The notes beneath the pieces were generated by a model. It saw nothing but the letters and a program-made list of their open reading frames with translations, made no database searches and had not been told where the DNA came from. Of a stretch of DNA of 64,000 nt, positions 9,392 through 19,487 are shown one piece after another. Location: positions 620,001 through 684,000 of the forward strand of contig CABDWT010000004.1 of assembly GCA_901456055.1 (NCBI GenBank), given 5' to 3'. The DNA comes from Phytobacter ursingii. GTDB taxonomy: Bacteria > Pseudomonadota > Gammaproteobacteria > Enterobacterales > Enterobacteriaceae. The position numbers and the translations under genes are program-made. How positions within the stretch are numbered: the stretch's first letter is position 1; each line of letters starts with the position of its first letter.

Positions 9392-10288
9392 ATGGCGAAA
9401 GATAGGGCACTTACGCTGGAAGCGTTACGCGTCATGGACGCAATTGACCGTCGCGGCAGCTTTGCCGCTGCAGCAGATGAACTGGGGCGAGTCCCCTCTG
9501 CACTCAGCTACACGATGCAGAAACTGGAAGAAGAGCTGGACGTTGTTCTGTTTGACCGCTCCGGCCATAGAACAAAGTTTACCAACGTGGGTCGCATGTT
9601 GCTGGAGCGCGGGCGTGTTTTGCTCGAAGCGGCTGACAAACTCACTACCGATGCCGAAGCGCTGGCACGCGGCTGGGAAACACATTTGACGCTGGTCACC
9701 GAAGCACTGGTGCCAACGCACGAACTGTTCCCGCTTGTTGATAAACTGGCGGCGAAAGCCAACACACAACTCTCGATCATTACCGAAGTGCTTGCGGGCG
9801 CATGGGAACGGCTGGAGCAGGGGCGCGCGGATATTGTGATTGCGCCGGATATGCATTTCCGCTCTTCGTCAGAAATCAACTCTCGCAAGCTGTATAAAGT
9901 CCTCAACGTCTATGTCGCGGCGCCGGATCATCCGATTCACCACGAACCGGAACCGCTCTCTGAGGTGACGCGAGTGAAATATCGCGGTGTGGCGGTCGCG
10001 GATACCGCGCGTGAGCGTCCGGTCCTGACGGTGCAATTACTGGACAAACAGCCGCGTCTGACGGTCAGTACGATCGAAGACAAGCGTCAGGCATTACTGG
10101 CGGGATTGGGGGTGGCGACAATGCCTTATCCGCTGGTTGAGCAGGACATTGCAGAAGGGCGTCTGCGCGTTGTCAGCCCGGAATATACCAGCGAAGTCGA
10201 CATTATCATGGCCTGGCGGCGTGACAGTATGGGCGAAGCGAAAGCCTGGTGTCTGCGCGAGATTCCTAAACTTTTCTCCGGTAAGTAA
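9392..10288 (+). CDS. yhaJ: YhaJ, LysR-family transcriptional regulator
   Basis: A 298-residue LysR regulator. The N-terminal HTH carries TLEALRVMDAIDRRGSFAAAA and an effector domain fills the rest. It is nearly identical to E. coli YhaJ in the first 100 residues. In E. coli YhaJ activates yqjF and yhaK in response to aromatic compounds such as dinitrotoluene products, and type III secretion genes in pathogenic strains. An ATG four codons upstream (9380) is in frame, but E. coli homology starts at MAK. No clear SD precedes it. Confidence 0.93.
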   Translation: MAKDRALTLEALRVMDAIDRRGSFAAAADELGRVPSALSYTMQKLEEELDVVLFDRSGHRTKFTNVGRMLLERGRVLLEAADKLTTDAEALARGWETHLTLVTEALVPTHELFPLVDKLAAKANTQLSIITEVLAGAWERLEQGRADIVIAPDMHFRSSSEINSRKLYKVLNVYVAAPDHPIHHEPEPLSEVTRVKYRGVAVADTARERPVLTVQLLDKQPRLTVSTIEDKRQALLAGLGVATMPYPLVEQDIAEGRLRVVSPEYTSEVDIIMAWRRDSMGEAKAWCLREIPKLFSGK

Positions 10289-10305
10289 TCCTCCCGGCTG
10301 CACCC

Positions 10306-10668
10306 TTAAGGAAACGCTTTTGGCTCCGGCCCGAAGCGGTTTTCTTCAGGGGTGCCGTGCTGGCTCCAGAAGGCCAGCAGCATCAGCCAACCCAGCACCG
10401 GAAGACACCACAACCACAGCCATTTGGCGGTGCGATCGGTATCGTGCAAGCGACGCGACTGAACGGCAAGGGAAGGCAGGAAAACCAGCAAAGCGTAGAT
10501 CAGGCTTAACAGGCCAACGCTACCCGCGCGCCAGCCCGATATGTTATCCACCACGACAAGCACGCCTGCGAGAATGATGTTGACCAGCATAAACGTCCAG
10601 AACTCACGGCGATGCGCACGGCCACGAAAGAGGACATAGTTGCTCAGCACTTTGAAATACCAGTCCAT
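10306..10668 (-). CDS. yhaH: DUF805 inner-membrane protein (YhaH/YhaI type)
   Basis: A 120-residue DUF805 protein. It has the family opening MDWYFKVLSNYVLFRGRAHRREFW, about three to four membrane segments, the conserved RRLHDTDRTAKW loop and the closing GTPEENRFGPEP. K-12 carries two adjacent paralogues, yhaH and yhaI; only one is present here. The choice of yhaH is a best guess, based on the C-terminal ENRFGPEPK block. Function unknown. It is convergent with yhaJ. Confidence 0.8.
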   Translation of the reverse strand: MDWYFKVLSNYVLFRGRAHRREFWTFMLVNIILAGVLVVVDNISGWRAGSVGLLSLIYALLVFLPSLAVQSRRLHDTDRTAKWLWLWCLPVLGWLMLLAFWSQHGTPEENRFGPEPKAFP

Positions 10669-10782
10669 TCTCTACCTCGGAATACGCTCAATGCATTGTT
10701 TTGTCAGCGATCACTGTAAGAATAGACGGGGAAAAAAGGATACGTGAAATATATTCGGGCGCAGTGACCGCACCCGAAAATA

Positions 10783-11769
10783 TTAAGCGAAACGGACGTC
10801 CCGACCGTGGGGTTCGTTAAGATCCTGCCATGGGCCGATGGAGATAATTCCCGTCGGATTGATGATTTTATGACTGCGGTAGTAGTGGGTACGGATGTGG
10901 TCAAAATTGACCGTTTCCGCAATGCCCGGCATCTGATAGATATCCCGCAGGAACCCATAAAGGTTGAGATAGTCGCTGATGCGATGCTTATCGCACTTAA
11001 AGTGGGTCACATAGACCGGATCGAAACGGATAAGCGTTGTCCACAGGCGGATGTCCGCCTCGGTTAGCCGATCGCCTGTCAGGTAACGGTGTTGCCCAAG
11101 GATTTGTTCCAGCCTGGCAAGAGATTCGAAGACCTTGTTGACGGCTTCATCATAAGCCTCCTGGCTGGTGGCGAAACCGGCTTTATAGACGCCGTTATTG
11201 ACGTTGTCATAAATCCAGCTATTCAGCTCGTCAATTTGCGCCCGCAAGTCTGACGGGTAGTAGTCGCCGGCACGCGCGCCCTGCGCATCGAACGCTGTAT
11301 TGAACATGCGAATGATTTCAGCGGATTCATTGCTGACAATAGTGTGATTCTTTTTGTCCCACAGCACCGGGACCGTTACGCGTCCGGTGTATTGCGGGTC
11401 GGCATGAAGGTAAAGCTGATAAAGAAATTCATGCTGATAGAGCGAATCGCCGGTCGCCGCCGGGAAGGTATCGTCAAACGTCCAGCCGTTTTCCAGCATC
11501 AGCGGATTCACTACGGAAACCGGTAAAAAGTCTTCCAGGCCTTTTAACGTACGCATGATTAGCGTGCGGTGGGCCCAGGGACAGGCGAGAGAAACGTACA
11601 GGTGATATCTGTCTTTTTCCGCCGCAAAGCCGCCTTCGCCAGACGGGCCAGGCGCGCCATCGGTGGTGAGCCAGTTACGAAATGCTGACACTGAGCGCTG
11701 GAATCGTCCACCGGTCGAGCTGGTATCATACCAGGTATCATGCCAGACGCCGTCGATGAGTTGTCCCAT
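10783..11769 (-). CDS. yqjG: YqjG, glutathionyl-hydroquinone reductase
   Basis: A 328-residue Xi-class glutathione transferase. The N-terminal thioredoxin-like fold carries CPWAHRT (catalytic Cys near residue 63) and the C-terminal all-helical domain includes GDRLTEADIRLWTTLIRFD. It matches E. coli YqjG throughout. It reduces glutathionyl-hydroquinones to hydroquinones with release of GSSG. It lies 75 bp after yqjF on the same strand. An imperfect hairpin at 10750-10785 downstream could be a weak terminator. Confidence 0.96.
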   Translation of the reverse strand: MGQLIDGVWHDTWYDTSSTGGRFQRSVSAFRNWLTTDGAPGPSGEGGFAAEKDRYHLYVSLACPWAHRTLIMRTLKGLEDFLPVSVVNPLMLENGWTFDDTFPAATGDSLYQHEFLYQLYLHADPQYTGRVTVPVLWDKKNHTIVSNESAEIIRMFNTAFDAQGARAGDYYPSDLRAQIDELNSWIYDNVNNGVYKAGFATSQEAYDEAVNKVFESLARLEQILGQHRYLTGDRLTEADIRLWTTLIRFDPVYVTHFKCDKHRISDYLNLYGFLRDIYQMPGIAETVNFDHIRTHYYRSHKIINPTGIISIGPWQDLNEPHGRDVRFA

Positions 11770-11844
11770 GATGCATCCTCCTTATAGATGGCAAAAGCGA
11801 GGAGATGTCCCCTCGCTTCATGTCTCTTTATCAGTATAGAGCGC

Positions 11845-12237
11845 TTACCATTTTTTATTCAGTACGCGGTCGATGCTGAATGCGCCCGGCCCGGTGATAC
11901 CCAGCAGCAGGAAGCCGCCAGCGATGGTCAGGTTTTTCATAAACATCAGGGAGTTCATACCTTCCGCAAAATTACTGTGGAAGATAAACGCAGTCAGCAG
12001 GGTAAAGCCTGCGGTGAACAGCGCAGTGGTGCGTGTCAGAAAACCGAACAGAATAGCCAGACCGCCGCCGAACTCAAGCAGGATAACCAGCGGCAGCATA
12101 AAGCCCGGGACACCCATGGCTTCCATATACTGCTGAGTGCCAGCATAACCGGTGATTTTGCCCCAGCCTGCGGTAATGAACAGGATTGGCATCAGAATAC
12201 GCGCTACCAGTACACCAACATCTTCTAATTTTTTCAT
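11845..12237 (-). CDS. yqjF: YqjF, DoxX-family inner-membrane protein
   Basis: A 130-residue DoxX protein with four predicted membrane segments, nearly identical to E. coli YqjF (MKKLEDVGVLVARILMPILFITAGWGKITGYAG). The family includes quinol/thiosulfate-associated subunits; the E. coli protein has no proven activity, but its promoter is induced by dinitrotoluene products through YhaJ. It is transcribed with yqjG, the quinone-related reductase next door, which fits a role in quinone or aromatic stress. Confidence 0.94.
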   Translation of the reverse strand: MKKLEDVGVLVARILMPILFITAGWGKITGYAGTQQYMEAMGVPGFMLPLVILLEFGGGLAILFGFLTRTTALFTAGFTLLTAFIFHSNFAEGMNSLMFMKNLTIAGGFLLLGITGPGAFSIDRVLNKKW

Positions 12238-12448
12238 CTTTCTCTCCAGGGAACCACTGTGTCTTCTTAAGTAAAAAGTCCGGCAATCATCGGCGCTGGC
12301 CGCATGCTTGCTGTCGATGGAGAGGATATTAAACGGGGCGGGAAAAGATTGTTAGCAAGGAAAACTGTCGAAATTTTTCAAAGATACTGAAGGAGTTGCC
12401 ACGAAACAGGTGGCTGCCCCGGTCAGCACATTGCCGCCGGGGAAGGGA

Positions 12449-12739
12449 TTAACGTTGTTGATCAAGCGTGGATTTTACCAGCCGCCAGACGCTCCACAGA
12501 CCAAGTCCGCGCTTCGCCCAGCGCATCAGCATGTTTGGGTGGCGCACAGACCACACAGCCATGAAGCTGCTGCCAACCAGCGCCCAGGAACGCAGGCTCA
12601 GGAAGGTGTTCCAGCCGCGATCATAACCACCGGTGGCGTCCAGCCAGTCACGGCGAGCAGCGGTCAAATCCAGCCGTTGCTGCTGAATTTGACTGAGCAG
12701 CAGGGCTTTACGCTTGAGACGCTCGGCCTGGTGACTCAT
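12449..12739 (-). CDS. yqjK: YqjK, small protein of the yqjCDEK operon
   Basis: A 96-residue YqjK-like family protein. It has a basic amphipathic N-terminus (MSHQAERLKRKALLLSQIQQQRLDL) and a single hydrophobic stretch around residues 50-62. Its ATG overlaps the yqjE stop by ATGA (12736-12739), so the two are translationally coupled. Function unknown. It ends the yqjCDEK cluster; 211 bp without a gene separate it from yqjF. Confidence 0.9.
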   Translation of the reverse strand: MSHQAERLKRKALLLSQIQQQRLDLTAARRDWLDATGGYDRGWNTFLSLRSWALVGSSFMAVWSVRHPNMLMRWAKRGLGLWSVWRLVKSTLDQQR

Positions 12740-13134
12740 GGTTTTTCCTCTTCCAGCAACTGACGGTCATTGGCCAGTTCCTGGCGCGTGTGGCGCAAGA
12801 TTGTGGATTCGCGGGCTTTACGTAGGGTCCAGATGCCGCCAATCAACGCCAGTACCAGGAGCACCACCGTTGTGGCGATCATGGCGTTGAGCCGGTATTG
12901 CGGGTCGATGGCCCAGATAATCAGCACCATCAGACTCATCAGGCCGAACGCAGCGAAAAGCATGGTCAACCCTACCATCAGGAGCAACTGGAAAAGGTTA
13001 GCTTTTTCCTCTTCCAGTTCGACCACAGCCAGGCGGAGCCGCGTTTCCACCATTTCAACCATAATGGAAACAATGCGCTGCCCGATACCCAGGACGCTTT
13101 TGCCCGGTCCTTGCGTGTGTCGTGAATCCGCCAT
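12736..13134 (-). CDS. yqjE: YqjE, inner-membrane protein
   Basis: A 132-residue protein with a cytoplasmic amphipathic N-terminus, two membrane helices (about 50-75 and 82-103) and a charged C-terminus. It matches E. coli YqjE from MADSRHTQGPGKSVLGIGQR. The ATG at 13134, 2 bp after the yqjD stop, is chosen over a longer frame reaching 13203, because the extension overlaps yqjD and is not conserved. In E. coli it is found with the ribosome-binding membrane protein YqjD; its own role is unclear. Confidence 0.92.
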   Translation of the reverse strand: MADSRHTQGPGKSVLGIGQRIVSIMVEMVETRLRLAVVELEEEKANLFQLLLMVGLTMLFAAFGLMSLMVLIIWAIDPQYRLNAMIATTVVLLVLALIGGIWTLRKARESTILRHTRQELANDRQLLEEEKP

Positions 13135-13136
13135 AA

Positions 13137-13442
13137 TCAGCGACGCGTCAGGAGCACGCCCAGCACGACGCCAATCGCCGCGCCAATGCCCACGCTGGCC
13201 CATGGGTTTTCACGTACATATTCGTCGGTTCTTGCAGCGGCCTCCCGGGTCTGGCGGGCAATAGCATCACCCGTTTCGCCCAGGCGATAGCGACTTTCCT
13301 GCAAGGCTTTTTCGGCTTTGCTGCGCAGTTTGCTCAACTCTTCTTTTGATTTGTCCCCGGAGGTGCTCAGGACTTCCTCAAGGGTATCCGCCAGGGATTT
13401 CAACTCAGCGCGCAGATGTTCTGTATTTGCCTCTTTAGACAT
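13137..13442 (-). CDS. yqjD: YqjD, tail-anchored ribosome-associated protein
   Basis: A 101-residue DUF883/ElaB-family protein. A long charged helix (1-80) includes the family motif YVRENPW. It is followed by one C-terminal membrane segment (VGIGAAIGVVLGVLL) and an RR end. In E. coli YqjD is a stationary-phase, RpoS-dependent protein that binds ribosomes and anchors them to the inner membrane. It is followed directly by yqjE. Confidence 0.95.
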   Translation of the reverse strand: MSKEANTEHLRAELKSLADTLEEVLSTSGDKSKEELSKLRSKAEKALQESRYRLGETGDAIARQTREAAARTDEYVRENPWASVGIGAAIGVVLGVLLTRR

Positions 13443-13481
13443 AATTCTCTCCAGGTGAGTGAGTGTTAACTTCCATCAAAA

Positions 13482-13850
13482 TCAGTAGTCACGGGCTTCC
13501 AGCGCCTTAAGTTCTGTCTCGGCCTCTTTCAGCTTGTGCTCGCGTTTGCTTATTTTGTCCGCATCGCCTTTTTGTTTCGCTTTGGCGAGATCGTCGCGAC
13601 GTTCGGCAACCTCGTCTTTCTGTCTGGCAATTTTGCGCTGATGCTCCGCACGCAATTTACTGTCGGAACAGGTGGTGCGAACCTCGTGCAGTGCCTTATT
13701 CAACCCATCAATCCGACTCTGATTGTTGTGCTTTTCGGCATAGCTGATTTCACGCGCAATCTCTTGCTCCTTCTCCTGGCAGGGGGAGGAGGCCTGAGAC
13801 ATCGCGCTTACAGATAATAGGGTTAGCGCCAGTGCGATGCGGTATTTCAT
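13482..13850 (-). CDS. yqjC: YqjC, periplasmic DUF1090 protein
   Basis: A 122-residue protein with a signal peptide (MKYRIALALTLLSVSAMSQA, cleavage after QASS or nearby). A Lys/Glu-rich helical body includes CQEKEQEIAREISYAEKH and KRERKLKEAETELK-like heptads, so a coiled coil is likely. It matches E. coli YqjC. The ATG at 13850 is preferred because the signal peptide starts there; a longer frame to 13907 adds an unconserved leader. It is the first gene of the yqjCDEK run. Function unknown. Confidence 0.92.
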   Translation of the reverse strand: MKYRIALALTLLSVSAMSQASSPCQEKEQEIAREISYAEKHNNQSRIDGLNKALHEVRTTCSDSKLRAEHQRKIARQKDEVAERRDDLAKAKQKGDADKISKREHKLKEAETELKALEARDY

Positions 13851-13995
13851 AGTCGAAACCTTCCATTGTTGGCTGGCGAAACAAGGCTCGCCAGCATCCA
13901 GTAACATAACGTGGACTTTGGTTCCATTAACTCAAGCATAGAACGTTAACGGCTAAAGCACCAAAGTAGGTGAAAAGATTCAGAATCCTGGAGGA

Positions 13996-14379
13996 TCAGC
14001 CAAATCGATGGGTGGTATCGCGTAAACGCGAAAGCCAGGCAGAGGTCTGACTGTCGTCATCCTGTAATGCGACGATGTAGCCGTGAGGGAGTGTTCTGTC
14101 CAGCACTTCCTTTGCAGCAGCGCTCTGGGCGCTGGATTCAAATTTGATTAACAGCGTGTCGTTTAGCGGCGTAATACTCTTGAAATGGATGCCGTTTGCA
14201 TCCAGATGATGCCAAATGGAAAAACCATCCGGCACACTTGTGTTTTGCGCGATTGGGCGTATCGCCAGCGTAGATTCACGGTTCTGCACTGTCACCCACC
14301 CCAAAAAGAGTACGCTGAACAGCGCCATCGCGGCGATGCCCATCAATAACCAGCGCAGGAAGGGACGTTGCGATTCCAT
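13996..14379 (-). CDS. mzrA: MzrA, modulator of EnvZ/OmpR
   Basis: A 127-residue bitopic membrane protein. It has a short cytoplasmic N-terminus, one membrane helix (about 10-31) and a periplasmic domain with LPDGFSIWHHLDANGIHFKSITP-type sequence and ending RDTTHRFG, as in E. coli MzrA. It binds the sensor kinase EnvZ and links Cpx signalling to OmpR output. Its ATG shares one base with the yqjA stop (TAATG), which fits translational coupling. The first ~25 residues differ from E. coli. Confidence 0.93.
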   Translation of the reverse strand: MESQRPFLRWLLMGIAAMALFSVLFLGWVTVQNRESTLAIRPIAQNTSVPDGFSIWHHLDANGIHFKSITPLNDTLLIKFESSAQSAAAKEVLDRTLPHGYIVALQDDDSQTSAWLSRLRDTTHRFG

Positions 14380-15044
14380 TATTGACCCCGATTACCGTAT
14401 TTTTTCTTCCACAACACCACCAGTGTGCCAACCAGGCCAATCACCAGCAGAACAACGGGAAGCAGCATCAAACAAGACATCAATGCGTCTTCATATTTAC
14501 GAAACACCGGCGTTATACCCAATAAATACCCCAGTGTCGTCAGAATCAGCACCCATAACAAACCGCTCATCCAGTTGAAAAACTGGAAGCGAGCGCTACT
14601 AAGACCCGAGATTCCGGCAATAGTTGGTAACAGGGTGCGAACAAATGCAATAAAACGTCCAATCAGCAACGCTGAAAGACCGTGTTTATGAAAAAGATGA
14701 TGCGCACGTTGATGATAATGCGCCGGAAGATGCGACAACCAATTTTGTACGGTTCGCGTGTTCCCCAGCCATCGGCCCTGGATATAGCTCAGCCAACATC
14801 CCAGACTGGCGGCCATCGTTAATAACAAAATGGTCTGCGGATAGCCCATTGCCCCTTTTGCAATCAAAACACCGACCAGCACCAACAGACTGTCGCCAGG
14901 GAGGAAAGCGGCCGGAAGCAGGCCATTCTCGAGAAATAAGATGACAAATAACACAAAGTAGAGCATGCCGATCATGGATGGATTCGCCAGCGTTTCGAAA
15001 TCCTGGCTCCAGAGGGCATGCAGTAATTGGCTTAAAAGTTCCAT
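14379..15044 (-). CDS. yqjA: YqjA, DedA-family inner-membrane protein
   Basis: A 221-residue DedA/VTT-domain protein with about five membrane segments. It shows the family motif [20 protein letters not shown] and the [15 protein letters not shown] block, whose arginine and acidic residues are needed in the family. In E. coli YqjA supports alkaline and osmotic tolerance, works redundantly with YghB in membrane-potential maintenance and cell division, and is Cpx-induced. It is followed by mzrA with overlapping stop and start codons. Confidence 0.96.
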   Translation of the reverse strand: MELLSQLLHALWSQDFETLANPSMIGMLYFVLFVILFLENGLLPAAFLPGDSLLVLVGVLIAKGAMGYPQTILLLTMAASLGCWLSYIQGRWLGNTRTVQNWLSHLPAHYHQRAHHLFHKHGLSALLIGRFIAFVRTLLPTIAGISGLSSARFQFFNWMSGLLWVLILTTLGYLLGITPVFRKYEDALMSCLMLLPVVLLVIGLVGTLVVLWKKKYGNRGQ

Positions 15045-15385
15045 TCAATGTTCCTGGTACATCGGTTTACGGCACGTCGGATACCTGTAAAACAGCACGG
15101 CGACATTATTGATAGTGACATTATGGTCGCTCGTGGCGCATTCAGCAGCCTGGCTATTTCGGTAACAACGCTGTGAGCAAGCGCTAACTCACGCAGTGGC
15201 AAAGTGCGTCCAATTGTAACAAATGCCATAGTTCTGCGGCAGAGAAATTACGCTTTGTCAGAAAATGATTTTGCTTGTCGAAAGGAGGGGTGGCGAGGGT
15301 ATTTACAAAGGCTGACACTCTATACTTTTTACTGACCCTTAAGTGGCCAGGCGCAGCGATGCTGCGCGCCTGACAGAGAAAAGCA
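15045..15385. other. Gene-free region upstream of yqjA and downstream of exuR
   Basis: No supported gene in 341 bp. The yqjA promoter must lie here; in E. coli this promoter is Cpx-regulated, but I do not see an unambiguous CpxR box. An imperfect GC-rich hairpin (CAGGCGCAGC gat GCTGCGCGCCTG, about 15348-15372) follows exuR and may end or stabilise its transcript; it lacks a T-run. Confidence 0.4.
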
Positions 15386-16162
15386 TTATTTTACGCCACT
15401 TGCTACGGTATCAAGGTGAACAACGGGGTTTTCCGCAAACAGGTAGCGGTCAGCATTGAACTCGAAGTCGTCGCTGGTTTCGTTAAATAACATCTGTTTG
15501 GTATTTTCCAGATGCTGCCACATCGCGACTTTAGCCGCATGCGGGTCCTTGCGAATCAATGCCTTGAGGATTTGGTCATGATCGTCACACCAGTTATCCA
15601 CGGTGCGCAGATCAATATGGTCGTGCAGTTTTTTCCAGTACGGGTTGTGCACACGCTGGGTCCACATTTTTTCGACAATGGCCGCCAGCGCGCTGTTCTG
15701 TGTCGCCAGGGCCACCTGCACATGAAACTGTAAATCCCATTCAGAATCGCGGAAGCACTTCTCTTTCCGCGCGTTTTCCTGAATTTCCATCAGCTTCATG
15801 ATGTCTTGCTTGGTGACCTGGGTTGCGGCAAATTCAGCAATATTGCTTTCAATCAGCTGACGCGCCTGCAGAAGCTCGAACGGACCGTAGTTAGCAAATT
15901 CCAGCGATTCGTCAGGAGCCTGGGTATGACGAGGCTGATTGGAAATAACATGAATGCCTGAGCCTTTACGCACCTCAACATAGCCTTCGACTTCCAGCAT
16001 GATGATCGCTTCACGAACCACGGTCCGGCTGACGCTTTTTTCGTCTGCAATAAAGCGCTCGGCGGGAAGTTTGTCACCCACAAGATAGACACCCTGCTCG
16101 ATCCGGCTTTTCAGCTCGGCGGCAAGTTGCTGGTACAAACGACGTGATTCAGTGATTTCCAT
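15386..16162 (-). CDS. exuR: ExuR, GntR/FadR-type repressor of hexuronate genes
   Basis: A 258-residue regulator. It has a GntR winged helix (about 5-72, with [25 protein letters not shown]) and an FCD effector domain with metal-site histidines. It follows E. coli ExuR to the C-terminal [12 protein letters not shown]. It represses exuT, uxaCA and itself until galacturonate or glucuronate (or fructuronate) relieves binding. The ATG at 16162 matches the family start MEITE; an upstream in-frame start at 16177 is less likely. It is transcribed after exuT but is separated from it by a terminator. Confidence 0.96.
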   Translation of the reverse strand: MEITESRRLYQQLAAELKSRIEQGVYLVGDKLPAERFIADEKSVSRTVVREAIIMLEVEGYVEVRKGSGIHVISNQPRHTQAPDESLEFANYGPFELLQARQLIESNIAEFAATQVTKQDIMKLMEIQENARKEKCFRDSEWDLQFHVQVALATQNSALAAIVEKMWTQRVHNPYWKKLHDHIDLRTVDNWCDDHDQILKALIRKDPHAAKVAMWQHLENTKQMLFNETSDDFEFNADRYLFAENPVVHLDTVASGVK

Positions 16163-16235
16163 ATGCGCTCCAGGCAAGATAAGGCATTAGTAGATTTGTT
16201 ATACCACTTTTACGTCATTCTCACCACAACCCGGC

Positions 16236-16271
16236 AAGAAAAAGCCGCCCGAAACGGTGGGCGGCTTTTGG
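16236..16271 (-). terminator. Terminator between exuT and exuR
   Basis: A long stem AAAAGCCGCCC/GGGCGGCTTTT (about 16240-16250 and 16259-16269) with TTTTTC following on the minus strand ends exuT. It leaves exuR mainly on its own promoter in 16163-16235. Confidence 0.85.
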
Positions 16272-16300
16272 ACAAACAGCAGTACAAATAAGTGCGTGTT

Positions 16301-17602
16301 CTAGCTTTGCGTTGCGGTACCGCCGACCGCATTTTCCTGCTCTAATTCACTGGCGGATTTACTTTTCAGTACCGTCCAGATAACCACCGCACCGAGCAGG
16401 TCGAACAGCGCCAGCACAGCGAACAGTGGGCTAAAGCCGATGGTATCAGCCAGCGCACCTACCACCAGAGCAAACATGGTACTTGCCGTCCATGCTGCCA
16501 TCCCGGTCAGACCGTTTGCGGTTGCTACTTCATTACGACCGAATACGTCAGAAGAGAGCGTGATCAGCGCGCCGGACAGAGACTGGTGAGCAAAACCACC
16601 AATACACAGCAGGCCGATTGCTACATACGGGCTGGTGAACAGACCGATCATGCCTGGGCCGATCATCAGCAGCGCACCCATGGTCACAACCATTTTACGG
16701 GAAACAATCAGGTTCACACCGAACCAGCGCTGGAACAGCGGCGGCAGGTAACCACCAACGATACAGCCCAGGTCAGCGAACAGCATTGGCATCCAGGCGA
16801 ACATGGCGATTTCTTTCAGGTTAAAGCCGTAGACTTTGAACATGAACAGCGGGATCCAGGCGTTGAACGTACCCCATGCCGGCTCTGCCAGGAAACGCGG
16901 CAGCGCGATACCCCAGAACTGACGGGTGCCCAGAATCTGCAGGACGGACATTTTTTTGCCATTAAAGGTCTGGTGTTGTGCTTCCTGACCACCAATGATG
17001 TATTCGCGTTCTTCTTCAGTCAGTTTTTTCTGATCGCGCGGGTGTTTGTAGAAAATCAACCACGCCATTGCCCAGGCGAAGCTCAGTACGCCAGAGATAA
17101 TGAACGCCAGCTGCCAGCTGTGCATGACGATTGCCCACACGACCAGCGGCGGTGCAATCATCGCACCAATAGAAGAACCGACGTTGAAATAGCCCACTGC
17201 GATAGAACGCTCTTTCGCCGGGAACCACTCAGAAGCCGCTTTCAGGCCTGCCGGAATCATTGCAGCCTCTGCCGCACCAACGGCACCGCGCGCCAGTGCC
17301 AGACCGCCCCAGCTACCTGCCAGCGCTGTTGCGCCACAGAAGATGGCCCAGGTCACGGCGAAAACGGCGTAGCCGATCTTGGTACCCAGGATGTCCAGTA
17401 TGTAACCTGCGACCGGCTGCATGACGGTATAAGCAGCCGAGTAGGCCGCAATAATATAGGAGTATTGCTGTGTGGAGATATTCAGCTCTTGCATCAGCGT
17501 AGGCGCTGCCGCAGCAATCGTGTTACGCGTCAAGTAACCCAGCACGGTGCCGATCGTCACCAGTGCTATCATGTACCAACGTAACCCTTTAATTTTACGC
17601 AT
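16301..17602 (-). CDS. exuT: ExuT, hexuronate:H+ symporter (MFS)
   Basis: A 433-residue ACS-family MFS transporter with 12 membrane segments. YLTRNTIAAAAPTL follows TM1, and the protein is nearly identical to E. coli ExuT apart from the C-terminal tail. It imports D-galacturonate and D-glucuronate. It is divergent from uxaCA across 455 bp, the classical exu control region. Its structural cousin garP (same ACS family) lies at 3.3 kb. Confidence 0.96.
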   Translation of the reverse strand: MRKIKGLRWYMIALVTIGTVLGYLTRNTIAAAAPTLMQELNISTQQYSYIIAAYSAAYTVMQPVAGYILDILGTKIGYAVFAVTWAIFCGATALAGSWGGLALARGAVGAAEAAMIPAGLKAASEWFPAKERSIAVGYFNVGSSIGAMIAPPLVVWAIVMHSWQLAFIISGVLSFAWAMAWLIFYKHPRDQKKLTEEEREYIIGGQEAQHQTFNGKKMSVLQILGTRQFWGIALPRFLAEPAWGTFNAWIPLFMFKVYGFNLKEIAMFAWMPMLFADLGCIVGGYLPPLFQRWFGVNLIVSRKMVVTMGALLMIGPGMIGLFTSPYVAIGLLCIGGFAHQSLSGALITLSSDVFGRNEVATANGLTGMAAWTASTMFALVVGALADTIGFSPLFAVLALFDLLGAVVIWTVLKSKSASELEQENAVGGTATQS

Positions 17603-19470
<1,868 letters not shown>

Positions 19471-19487
19471 GGCCGTTTGAGGTTGAT

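Noticed and set aside
16586-17584. 332-residue ORF antisense to exuT
   Set aside because: The opposite strand is an unmistakable ExuT; the antisense product has no recognisable domain and shadow-type composition.
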